From assembly GCF_010015445.1 (NCBI RefSeq), contig NC_053118.1:19105437-19169436 (forward strand): a stretch of 64,000 nt of DNA. Reading direction: 5' to 3'. The translations under genes were made by a program, and so were the position numbers. The notes under the pieces were generated by a model, which saw only the letters and a list, made by a program, of their open reading frames with translations, did no database searches and was not told where the DNA came from. Below are positions 36,087 through 46,110 of the stretch, in pieces (the stretch's first letter is position 1; each line of letters starts with the position of its first letter). The stretch is from Perca fluviatilis (taxonomy: Eukaryota; Chordata; Actinopteri; Perciformes; Percidae).

Positions 36087-39000
36087 TGTGAGAGTGAGAG
36101 TGAGTGAGTGAGATAGATAGATATAGATATATAGAGAGATATATATATTTATTTATTTATTTATTTATTTATTTTCCCTTCCTTCAGGTGGACGGGGAGC
36201 TGTTAAATCTTCCTGTACAAATCTATGATGGTAATGGTGAGGTTGAAGTGTCAGTGTTTCAGCGTGGTTACACTGCCGTGGTGGAGACAAATTTTGGCCT
36301 GGTCGTCTCCTACGACTGGAACTGGGAGCTGGTCATCAAACTGCCCAGCAGCTACTACGGCAGTGTCTGTGGTCTCTGTGGCAACTTCAACGGTAACTAC
36401 CGCGATGAGCTCCAAAATCCAGCCGGAATAGCTGTCTCCTCAGTGATAGAGTGGGGCAAGAGCTGGCAAACGCCTGACCAGGACAAGGACCATCCTTGCT
36501 GGGACACATGTAAGGAAAACTGTCCTACCTGTGACGATAACCAGAGTAAACTCTATGAGACTGAGGCTTTCTGTGGGGGCCTTGTTGCTAAGACCAATAA
36601 TGTGTTCAAGAAATGTCATGAAAAACTGGACCCCCAGGCCTTCATGGACAGCTGCGTGTATGATATGTGTTTGAATAAGGGAGACAAAAAGATGCTGTGC
36701 CAGGCATTGGCCTCCTACAGTCAGCATTGTCGTGAGGAAGGAATAATAATCAAGGACTGGAGGAAAACGTTTGGCTGCCGTAAGTATTTACGAGACTCTC
36801 CTTAAAGATTTTCATCACTTATTTAAGTTTTTCGTTAACACCTTTTAAAATTTAATTTCTATTCAGCAATGAGCTGTCAGCGTCACAGCCACTATGAAGA
36901 CTGTGCCAGCCCATGCCAGCCATCCTGCCCATTCCCTGAGCAAATTAAAACCTGCAACGGTGTCTGTGTGGAGACATGCGTGTGTGATCAGGGTTACGTC
37001 CTCAGCGCTGGTGTCTGTGTGCCTGCTAAAACATGTGGTTGCTCCTATCAGGGCCGTTACTATAAGCCAGGCCAGCACTTTTGGGCTGATGAGGCTTGCG
37101 GTCGCCTGTGTGAGTGTGATACGACCCTGGGCATGGTGACATGTCGCGAGGCTTCCTGCTCTGCCAAGGAGACGTGCAACTTAGTGGATGGAGAGCGTGC
37201 CTGCCGACCCATCAGTCATGCCACATGCACAGCCTCAGGTGACCCACACTACCGGAGTTTTGATGGCCACAGGTACAACTTCCAGGGCACATGTGTATAT
37301 CAGCTGGTGGGACTGTGCTCGCAGCAGCCCGGACTAGTGCCTTTCAAGGTGACCGTGCAGAACGACCACCGGGGAAGCAAGGCCGTGTCCTACACAAGGA
37401 CTGTCACCTTTTCCATATATGACATCACCCTTACCATTAGCAGAGAATACCCCTACAAGGTCCTGGTAAGTAGGGATGTGGAGGTATGGATAATGTAAAG
37501 CATGTAGGTGTTTTAATGAAAGATGATAAAAGTAGTCTTGACCCTTGTTTTCATGTGGATTTTTGGAGAGAAAACACAGCAGTATTAAAAATAAAAACAG
37601 GATAGATACGCCGAGCCTTATTCAAATGAGTGGATGATAATACCTTCTGTCATTGTGCTAATTCTGACATCCCTCAAGCTCTTCCACATATATTTAATTG
37701 CATATTAAAATTTGGATCCAGGCAGACTTAATTAAACTAAGATTTAACTGCACATTAGAATGGATTAGCAAGGACTGCAGAATTATTAAATCTATAATCT
37801 CCTATACATATTTTTCCCTCGCTTTCCGCTCTTCAGCTCAATGGGCAGCTTGCTTCGTTACCACTGGATTACAATAATGAGCTGGTCGTGTTTCTCAGCG
37901 GCTGGACAGCTGTAGTGGAAACAGTCGCTGGTATCACCGTGACCTTTGATTGGCAGAGCACAGTGAGCGTTACTCTGCCCAGCAACTACCAGGGCGCAGT
38001 CTGCGGCCTGTGCGGCAACTACAATGGAAAAGCTCAGGATGACCTGACCATGCGGAACGGCCAGACCGCCACAAATGGAGCCACGCTGGGGGAGAGCTGG
38101 CAGGTGGCCCTCGTACCAGGCTGCTCATCAGTCTGCCAGGGGGCATGGTGCCAGGCCTGTTCAGACTCCCAGAGGAAAGAGTACCAAGCCCAGAAGTACT
38201 GTGGTATTATCGCTGACAAAGCAGGGCCTTTCAGAGATTGTCACGGACGTGTGGATCCTGCTCCTTACCTGGAGGACTGTGTGTATGACGCCTGTCATTA
38301 TCATGGTCACCATGGAGCAGTGTGTGATGCTGTGGGAGTCTATGTCTCTGCCTGTCTGAGCCAAGGAATCACCATCCGTTCCTGGAGAACAGATAGCTTT
38401 TGTCGTGAGTTTGAGATTGTGTTTTCATATTTCAAATCTCTAATTTCAAAATATCTCTTCTATCTTTCACCTTGTTCCTCTGCCCCTCTTATCATCCTAT
38501 CCCACAGCAATGGTGTGTCCAGCTAACAGCCATTATACCCTGTGTGCTGTTGGCTGCCCAGCCACCTGTGCCAGCTTAACTTCCCTTGCAAGCTGCCACA
38601 GGTCCTGCACAGAGGCCTGCGAGTGTGACGAAGGCTACCTGTTGAGTGGGGATACCTGCGTGCCCGTGAGAGACTGTGGCTGCTCCTACAATGGCCACTA
38701 CTACAGGAAAGGAGACGTCTTCTACCCTGAAACAGAGTGTGTGGAGCAATGCATGTGTGGAGAGAATGGCGCTGTGTCTTGTCAAAAGGCCAAGTGCCGT
38801 GCAGGGGAGACCTGTAAGCTTGTTAATGGAGTGAAAGGCTGCCACCCTGAGGGGCAGGGCAAGTGTGTTGCTTCTGGTGATCCTCATTACATTTCCTTTG
38901 ATGGACGGAGGTTTGATTTCCAGGGTACCTGTGTCTATGTGTTGGCCAAGGTTTGTGATGATGACAATGGCCAGCTGACTCCATTCAGCGTAACTCAGGG

Positions 39001-41903
39001 CAATGAGAAGTATGGAAATGGAAAAGTGGCTGTTACCAAGTCCGTTGCAGTGGCAGTCTACGGTTATGTTGTTTACATCCAGCAGAAAGTGCCATGGAAA
39101 GTCATTGTGAGTTCAACAACTTAATACCCAACGTGTGGTTACATTTGTGCATCTGTTTATTTCCTCATGATAATTCTGTTCTCCTCTTCCTCATCTGTAC
39201 AGGTGGATGATGAACTTCTAAACCTTCCTCTCTCCCTGGACAACGGGCGTCTCAGAGTCACCCAGGAAGGTAGCAACATAATTGTCCGGACAGACTTTGG
39301 ACTGACAGTCCTGTATGACACGGTCTACTATGTTGAGGTGATCGTGCCTTCTACATACCAGGGAAAGATGTGCGGTCTCTGCGGCAACTACAACAAGAAT
39401 GGCGGCGACGACTTTATACTTCCCGGCGGCAAAAACACGAACAGCGTCGACGACTTTGGGAAGGCGTGGGTGGTGGAACTGCCTGGCAATGTTTGTGGGG
39501 GCTGTGGAGGCCAGTGTCCAGTATGTGAGCAGGCCAAGGCTGCTTTGTACGGAAAAGCAGACTCCTGTGGCATCATAAGTGCACCTAATGGACCTTTCAA
39601 AGCCTGCCACAGTAAAATTGACCCAGTGGCATTTGTGTCTCATTGTGTGTTTGATGTTTGTGCTGCGGGTGGCGACAAAGATAGTCTGTGTAACAGTGTC
39701 CAGGCCTATGCTATGGCCTGCCAGAGTGAAGGAGTGCAAATCCAGCCATGGAGGAGCAACTCTTTCTGTCGTAAGTTACACACAACAGTATTTTCGCTGA
39801 AGAATTGTCCATATTTTTGATGTTTTGTATTTCTGGTGGTAGTACAAAGTCTTACAAATGTCTTCTTGTCTTTTGTAGCTGCTTCCTGCCCTGCACACAG
39901 TCACTATGAGGTGTGTGCCGACACCTGTAGTGGGACCTGTGCCAGCTTTATTTACCCATTTACTTGCTCTGAAAGCTGTTTTGAAGGATGCCAATGTGAT
40001 GACGGCTTTGTTTTCGATGGCATCCAATGCGTTCCCTTGGACAACTGTGGATGTGTGCACAATAGCAGATATCTGACGGTAAAACTGAAATTTTGCTTTG
40101 TTGTCATACATAGTAACTGTGCCACAACGACTAATACTTCTTGTCATAGCATTTACACATGACTAGAGATGTAAAACATTCTATTCACCGACCTGGAAGA
40201 TAACATTTTAAACAATGTTTGTTCCCAGGTGGGCCAAGCAGTTGTGGACAAAGCCTGCGTGTCCAAGTGTGTGTGCCAGGCCTCTGGGCTGGTAAAGTGT
40301 GAAAAGCTTTCCTGTGCCAGTGGGGAGGTTTGTGGTGCAAGAGATGGCGTCAGAGGTTGCCACGTCAAACGGGGCCATTGCGGCGTCAGCCAAGTCGGCC
40401 ACTTCACCTCCTTTGATGGCATGTCCGGATTGATAGGAGCGCAAGGGGCATTTGAAGTGGCGTCTCTGTGCGACGAGACCGACAAGCTGTGGTTCCGTGT
40501 GGTTGTGGATGTCAGGGTCTGCAGCAAAGGTGCATCTCCCACTGTCGCCACTGTGTATGTGTTCTTCAAGGAAACCGCCATCGCAGTGAACAGCCAACAC
40601 GTGACCTGGGTGAGAAGAGCCAGGAGGGATCAGAGTTAAATGTTTAACAATGAAAGTAGTCCCTTTTGATGTAGAAACGTTTTTTCAAACTTCAATTTGT
40701 CTTTTTTTTTTTCTTCATGTCATCCAGGTAAATGGCAGAAAAGTGTCTCTTCCCAGCAAAGTGACGAGTGAGATATCCGTCCAAATCTCAGAGAAGACTG
40801 TGATCATCGAGAGGGCATCTGCTGTGCGGGTCACTTACTCAATTTCACAGGAGGTCACTGTCATTATTGACAGTAGCCTGTCCGGTAAAATGTGCGGCGC
40901 CTGCGGCAACTACAATAACGACTCCAAAGATGATATGAGGACTGCAGATGGGAAAATCACCACTGACGTGTCCGTGGTTGTTGGCTCCTGGAGCGCTGGG
41001 GACTTTTCTAAATGGTAAGTATTTGAAAGGCACACTGCAACATTTCCTCTCTGTAAATGTAATAGGCAAAGATGCATGGCTACATTTGCGGCTATAATAA
41101 TCTTCACAACATGCTCTCATGACATTGTTCCCCCAACTCCCGGTGTTAACTTTAATTGTTTTATTAACATACACATTCTCTCGTACCTTGCTTTTAACCT
41201 TCAATTCTAGTTAGAGTGAAAGTTTTAATCTTGAACTCTGTCTTACCCTTTATTATGCAAACAGCAAACTTAATTTGACCACTGAAACAATCAAGTACAG
41301 ATCAGCGAGAGATGGCACGGTGCTATGAGCATTCAACCGCTTATTCTCTTAACAGCAAGAACTAAACAAGGACTCCACAGAGCCCTTTTAAAGGAATGAG
41401 AGTGTGGTTTTTAATTGCATTTGGTCCAATTTAATTAAGAAATGCCAGAGAAACCCCTATGGTAATTACTGATTAAAAAGCAGGTGAGGCTGACAGACAT
41501 GGCCATCAAAAGCTACCAAGCTTGCAATCCAATCACTGCTTGTCATCCAAGAACACTTAAGACTCATCTGGGTGCAATATTAATTTGAGCCCTCATCTTT
41601 AGTTCTGTGTTTTAGCCTTAAGTCAATTCCTTAGAGAATTGAGTTTTGTGCGCCCCCCTTCCTCTTCTCATTCAACATCGTTGTCTTTTTGCGGGCATTT
41701 TTTGATCACCAGACCCGAACAACCCAAGAAAATGCCCCTAAGAGTCGGTGCTGCTGCTGCTTCTGAGTGTTTGCATATGCCCTTAGAAACACAATTTCCA
41801 GAAGTGTTGCTTGTAATCTCTGTTATGCCCGAGTGAACATGACTTTACTTTGCTCCAGTGCCCTTTGACTGCAATTTTTCTTTTTCATTTCAGTGGCCTG
41901 TAG
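27150..41903 (+). CDS. fcgbp: FCGBP-like secreted mucin-type glycoprotein (IgGFc-binding protein-like), intact
   Basis: Coding exons: 27150-27195, 28267-29508, 29668-30020, 30220-30799, 30887-31485, 31578-32145, 32629-32894, 33010-33351, 33513-34086, 34215-34414, 35295-35436, 35643-35971, 36188-36779, 36867-37465, 37837-38404, 38508-39106, 39203-39770, 39879-40078, 40229-40609, 40728-41014, 41894-41903. Total 9,045 bp, 3,014 aa, with all junction phases consistent and no stops. Order: signal peptide ([16 protein letters not shown]), IgGFc-binding N-terminal domain (to about residue 429), six VWD-C8 units each preceded by TIL from the second onward (to about 2722), and a terminal TIL-VWD. Family members are secreted into mucus, form disulphide-linked polymers through CGLCGN-type VWD domains and self-cleave at GDPH. 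Human FCGBP is larger (more VWD repeats). The symbol is by family; orthology to mammalian FCGBP is not proven. Confidence 0.9.
28267..29508 (+). other. Domain: IgGFc-binding N-terminal region (single exon)
   Basis: Residues about 16-429. A 1,242-bp exon starting after the signal peptide ([15 protein letters not shown]) with the repeated beta-strand pattern of the family ([31 protein letters not shown]). Few cysteines, unlike the rest of the protein. The separating intron 1 is about 1.07 kb. Confidence 0.85.
29668..30799 (+). other. Domain: VWD1-C8 unit
   Basis: Two exons, residues about 430-740. Contains [13 protein letters not shown] (self-cleavage motif), [14 protein letters not shown] and a C8 domain ([19 protein letters not shown]). 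The split between VWD halves falls at the same place in every unit (after a TGRVR or IMVN-type strand). Confidence 0.88.
30887..32145 (+). other. Domain: TIL-VWD2-C8 unit
   Basis: Residues about 741-1129. TIL ([20 protein letters not shown]), [27 protein letters not shown] and C8 ([19 protein letters not shown]), encoded by one TIL-VWD exon and one VWD-C8 exon. Confidence 0.88.
32356..32564. mobile_element. Short TTAA-flanked MITE in an FCGBP-like intron
   Basis: TTAA at 32356-32359 and 32561-32564 bound about 200 bp with degenerate terminal inverted repeats (AGCTATAGTGCG at the left; ACCTATAGTACG read inward from the right). No coding content. The TTAA sites suggest a piggyBac-type family, but the repeats are imperfect and short. 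Confidence 0.6.
32629..34086 (+). other. Domain: TIL-VWD3-C8 unit
   Basis: Three exons, residues about 1130-1523. TIL ([20 protein letters not shown]), [27 protein letters not shown] and C8 ([19 protein letters not shown]). The TIL exon is separate from the VWD exon here, unlike units 2, 5 and 6. Confidence 0.88.
34759..35096. mobile_element. Non-autonomous hAT-type element in an FCGBP-like intron
   Basis: A 338-bp element bounded by an exact 8-bp duplication (CTCTAGTC at 34751-34758 and 35097-35104). Its ends are imperfect inverted repeats (CAAGGCCGCCCAATTT at the left; CAGAGGTGCCCAAATTC read inward from the right). It carries GGCCCG-type motifs but no transposase. Confidence 0.85.
36028..36176. 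repeat. Compound microsatellite (GT)n-(GAGT)n-(GATA)n-(TTTA)n
   Basis: A GT run at 36028-36084 grades into GAGT/GATA and then TTTA repeats that end eleven bases before the acceptor of exon 36188-36779. Repeat length here sets the composition of the polypyrimidine tract of that exon. Confidence 0.93.
36867..38404 (+). other. Domain: TIL-VWD5-C8 unit
   Basis: Residues about 1945-2333. TIL ([20 protein letters not shown]), [27 protein letters not shown] and C8 ([19 protein letters not shown]). Confidence 0.88.
38508..39770 (+). other. Domain: TIL-VWD6-C8 unit
   Basis: Residues about 2334-2722. TIL ([20 protein letters not shown]), [27 protein letters not shown] and C8 ([19 protein letters not shown]). 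Confidence 0.88.
39879..41014 (+). other. Domain: terminal TIL-VWD7 without C8
   Basis: Residues about 2723-3011. TIL ([20 protein letters not shown]), then [12 protein letters not shown] where GDPH would be, and [14 protein letters not shown]. No C8 follows; the protein ends CGL a few residues later. The unit is diverged from the six before it and probably is not self-cleaved. Confidence 0.85.
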
Positions 41904-42333
41904 AGATGTTGGTTCTGCTGTGATAGAAAGCATCTGGTGTACAGGTAAGAAACTGAGGTTGTTTCCTCTCCGAACCATGAACTGATGTTTTCCTCATGAT
42001 TGAAACAGCCGTACAATGTGGCTCACATCCTTGCTTTTTACCCCCATTAAACAGGATGAAGAATGTGAAGTCTTACTCATCATACTTCAATGCTTCCTCT
42101 TGATTTGTGGAATTGTTTTTGTTGTTTACTGGCAGTCTGCTCCTCTATTGTTCACTTTGGAATGGTAGAGAAATGTACCTCATTCTTGGGCAACATCTCC
42201 ATCTAGTGGAGGAGGAAATTATTGCATCTCTTTTCCACAGAACAACCAAGAGCAATACCTGTCTTATTATGCTGTATTTTCTTAGTTTAAAAAAAGTTGT
42301 TTAACAAAATGTGTTTTCCTTACTTTTCCAACC

Positions 42334-42339
42334 AATAAA
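42334..42339 (+). promoter_or_regulatory. Polyadenylation signal of the FCGBP-like gene
   Basis: AATAAA about 430 bases after the stop. The 3' UTR appears to be split by an intron: donor after 41944 (CAG then GTAAGA) and acceptor before 42055 (TAAACAG). Confidence 0.7.
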
Positions 42340-42344
42340 TACTT

Positions 42345-43090
42345 CTTCATAACACTGCATGAGTTGTTTGTGATTCCCAGAGAATTGTACTTCTATAAAA
42401 CCTGTATAGCATGGTCTGTATGTATACCAGTAAATTAAAAAACATGACTTTTGTGGATTGTGGGTAATGTGTGTGCAGTTTCTGCTGCATCTAGCACAGC
42501 TGGCAACAGAAGAAATCCTGTGTAAACTTCAGGTTTTAATAAGAAAGCTGTCTGCACTAAAGGCCCTTGGTGTAGGAGTGAAAGATAAAGTAGTACAAAA
42601 TCCAACAAACTACAGCTAACTTACCACAACAGTAGATATATAACACCATGGATATCAAAGTGTGCATTCACCAGATTCAGACAGAACCGGCTGCCATAGT
42701 CCACCCAGCTCATTTGCTACTAGCAGAGGGTGGAATCTGGCAGTTTGGTGTGGGAGAGACCTTGGGGAGACAGTTTTCATATAGCTGAGAGAAAACTTGT
42801 ATCTTACTGAAAGACTGCACCGGCCATGAAAGCGCACCTGTGTTTATGCTTTCACTTTACTGAGCTTCTCTCCAAAGCCTGTAAATTACACCGCAGTGCA
42901 TCAAGCTCAATGCTTGATGCTGCAGTGATGTCTCTTATATTTGTAATTTTGTTTTACTATGAATGCTGGCACCAAACCGCATGGTAGTAATCTCTGTTTA
43001 GCACTGTGCTGTAGCTCTCCTCGTGCTATTTACTTCTGCTTAGGGGAGCTCAGGGTAGTTTAGGGAGCAACTCCAGTGGCTGAACACTCA
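42345..43090. other. Intergenic region before the FXYD6-like gene
   Basis: No open frame or repeat I can name. The right edge grades into the CT-rich 5' region of the FXYD6-like gene. Confidence 0.5.
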
Positions 43091-43116
43091 CACCAGCACC
43101 CAGCCCCCCACCTCCT

Positions 43117-43117
<1 letters not shown>

Positions 43118-43168
<51 letters not shown>

Positions 43169-43173
43169 CTCTC
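43118..43173. repeat. (CT)n microsatellite at the FXYD6-like 5' end
   Basis: A nearly pure CT run of about 55 bases, some 250 bases before the first donor of the gene. Its position suggests the promoter or 5' UTR; GA/CT tracts there can act as GAGA-like elements, but this is inference. Confidence 0.9.
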
Positions 43174-43174
43174 A

Positions 43175-43426
43175 TTCCTGAGGCAAGACCTGGAAGACCA
43201 AGGAGGAACAGAGCTTACTTTGGTGCAACCGAAGTACTGAAGAATCTCCACAGATTAATTCCCTATTAATCACTGCTTTTCATTTTATTTGCAAGCTATA
43301 AGAGAAGATTTTGCACATCATATTTTTCTCCTGGCTTAAGTAGCTAACGAGTGGAAAACTTTTCTAGCAAAGTTCAGCTCTCTGGCGCTGAGAAAGTCGC
43401 ATTAGTTTATAGGAGGCTGATACACG
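43175..43426 (+). promoter_or_regulatory. Probable noncoding first exon of the FXYD6-like gene
   Basis: A strong donor (CACG then GTAAGT) ends a region at 43426 with no useful open frame, and the first coding exon (acceptor TTATCAGCAG) starts only five to eight bases before its ATG at 46111, so an upstream noncoding exon is needed. The 5' limit is not defined. Confidence 0.5.
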
Positions 43427-44683
43427 GTAAGTTCATTTAAATATCCAAATGCTCTGAAATGAATGCAGTGCCATATTATTGCTGCTAGAAATATTAGCTT
43501 AAACAGCCATATCTGCAGATTAAGACATCCAAAATAAATGTCTGTGTCCAGAGGTTTTTCTCTTGCAGAGATGTTCATTTTGTTTTAACCGGAACACAAC
43601 TTCCAGCCCTCAACTTTCAACTAAATGCCTGTGAGTCACTTTTTCAAATGCATCAAGCCCCCCGCTCGTGTTGCTCCCACAAATTTGAATGCACAGGCGT
43701 AACGTGTCTCGGTTTTTGTTTACATTTAACGGTGTATTATGGTGATCGTGTCAAAGTGTTTTTTTCATTTTCATTTTGTTAGCGCTGTGGACTCCTGCCC
43801 GGAATGCCACGCCATATGAGAAGTTTAATATCGTTTTTTTACACTGAGAGAAACACAGAAGCCAACAACTTGTGAAAGGTTCTTCAATCTTTATCGCGTT
43901 AACTGTCGAGAACAACAACGTGAACTCGAAAAGGAGACCGTTCTCTCTCTATGGCTCTGCGTAGGCCTATTTAAAAACGGGTTTGTGTTGTCTCAATTCT
44001 ATTAAGAGTGTGAATGCACTCGTGTGGGTTTGCCTATACGGGTTAATGTAAGCAACCCCCTTTTTTTTTTAAATTACAAACTGTCAATGTTAATCCCACT
44101 TCATTATAATCCACGGTAATTATCTTTTTAAAGTCTTGCTTTTATAGCCTACTGTCTCCCCAGTCTATTCGCTCAGAAGTCTAACAAACAATATCATTAG
44201 ATTGGTTCTTGTTGGGATAACTCACCCTGTATTTGTTTGATTAACCCTGATTGGCAACCCTTTGTTGTTAATCCTGCTCCCAGGGTCGAAGTGTTCATTT
44301 CTCTCCACTCCAGCTCCATGTTATGTTCACAACCCCACTCTAGTCATGAATGAATCCCCAGCAGTGCTCTGGGCCAAGGAAGGAAACCTTGGCTCTGCTA
44401 ATGTAGGCTTTGATCTTCGCAATGCAAACCATTTTATTCCATGACTTAGGTTTTTGTTGTTGTTGTTGCAAGTGTGGAGCTAAAGCTGTGTGTACCTGCA
44501 TTACATTTTGTTGTGTTGTCTTGGGATTATATTGGCATAATGTGGCTTTAAAGCTAACATAACTGCAACCATGATCTTCGGTTCTTAAATTGTAAATTGT
44601 AAAACTCTTGCGTCCAACCAGAAGTGGTCTGTTTGTGGAGCCCTAAACATGGGTGTAAGAGAATCTCAAAGAATGTCCTAGAT

Positions 44684-45296
44684 CAGGGGTGTCAAACTCC
44701 TTTTCACTAAGGGCCACACTGGAAAAAGAGAATCACTCCGAAGGCTAGACATGTAGAGTTTATTGACATGATTTTGTTACTGCATGTCACTTTTTTTTCT
44801 TTTTTTTTTTAACATTTTGGTAGCTTTTTTTCCTAATTTTTGTTGGGGTTTTTTCCCGACGTTTTTGTGGCTTTCTCAGACATTTGTCACCTTTTTGTAA
44901 ATTTGTTGCTTTTTCCAACATTTTTGTATGCTTTTTGTCGCATATTTGTTGACATGACATGAAGCCCTACAAAAGTCATCAAAGGAGTTCCTTAGCCATC
45001 ATAGAATTCAGCAAATCAAGCAAAAACAATGATACATTTTTTAACAACAACCTGTTTCACAACCTGAATATGAAAACTCTGCTTCTGGGAGAATTTCTGA
45101 GTCTCAGAGTCTGCAAATCTGCCATATTCTGCTTTGAATGTCAGGTAATTGCAGTTTAAAAAACACTTTCCTGTGTTTTTGGTTTGGAGCACAAGTAGGC
45201 AGGCCAAAATTTATTGTGACCCCAAATTGATATACGGGCTGGATCTAAATCTGCAAGGGGCCAGATTTGGTCTGCAGGCCTTGAGTTTGACATGTG
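44684..45296. mobile_element. Non-autonomous hAT-type element
   Basis: A 613-bp element with an exact 8-bp duplication (TCCTAGAT at 44676-44683 and 45297-45304). It starts CAGGGGTGTCAAACTC and ends GAGTTTGACATGTG, an imperfect inverted copy. The interior is T-rich and has no transposase. It lies in the first intron of the FXYD6-like gene. Confidence 0.88.
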
Positions 45297-46110
45297 TCCT
45301 AGATAGTATATAGACATAAAAACAGTTCCAGGAGGTTCATGCTCCATTTGTAAAGTAGATGACCCAGCAAAACGAATCGTAACCCACTGACCAAATATCA
45401 AATGCAACACAACACCAGCCTTGCCATGAACCCCTCAACCGCCAAGCCCCGTGTACTGAGGGGCTGAGCCTGAAATAGACCCTCTTCTCTTACCCAGAGT
45501 CAGGAGGCCATATTATTATTACACATAACATACTGTTATGTAGCGTCTAGCCCAGATGAAGCTTGTGTCTCTACCTGGAATGGTGTCATTAGGGCCACTA
45601 ATGACGCACATTATTTAGATGCATTATGGGAAATGTCCAGTGTTTTTGGAGCTTGACCTATAAGGAGCTAAAAGTCAGGATATCTTTGATTTAGACTATT
45701 ACGTTTGCTTTAACTATAATTTTAAGATGCAGCTTAATGCAATTAAACAAGTTGGTAAATAAAGCATATTCTTTCTTTTTTTTTTTTTTTATCTCCTAGT
45801 GTTACTGGAAAACAACTAGCCCCCACTAACCGTAACTGGCTGTTTCTAAGAAGTATTAGTGGGGAGTTGCTAAAGATTTTCACAACAGGCATCTCTCTGT
45901 TCTCAGCGAGGCTGTTTGAGTTTGCCGAGTTATAAAGGCAGTCTGTGAGTTACAAAGTTTATCTATGTCTGTAAATCACATTTTTAAAAGCCTCAACCTC
46001 CTGTCACCCCAACACATTACCTTCATAAAACAGCAATTACCCCAAAATGTGAGCACACCATTTATTACTTCTCTTATGTATTTTTTCTGTTTTTCTTATC
46101 AGCAGGTACA

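Larger units (their letters stand above)
34215..36779 (+). other. Domain: TIL-VWD4-C8 unit (four exons)
   Basis: Residues about 1524-1944. Exons 34215-34414 (TIL), 35295-35436 (linker, [12 protein letters not shown]), 35643-35971 ([13 protein letters not shown]) and 36188-36779 ([14 protein letters not shown] and C8). The linker exon ends ACACAG before GCAAGA, a GC donor, which is the only way to keep the phase. One intron carries a hAT-like element, another a compound microsatellite. Confidence 0.86.
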
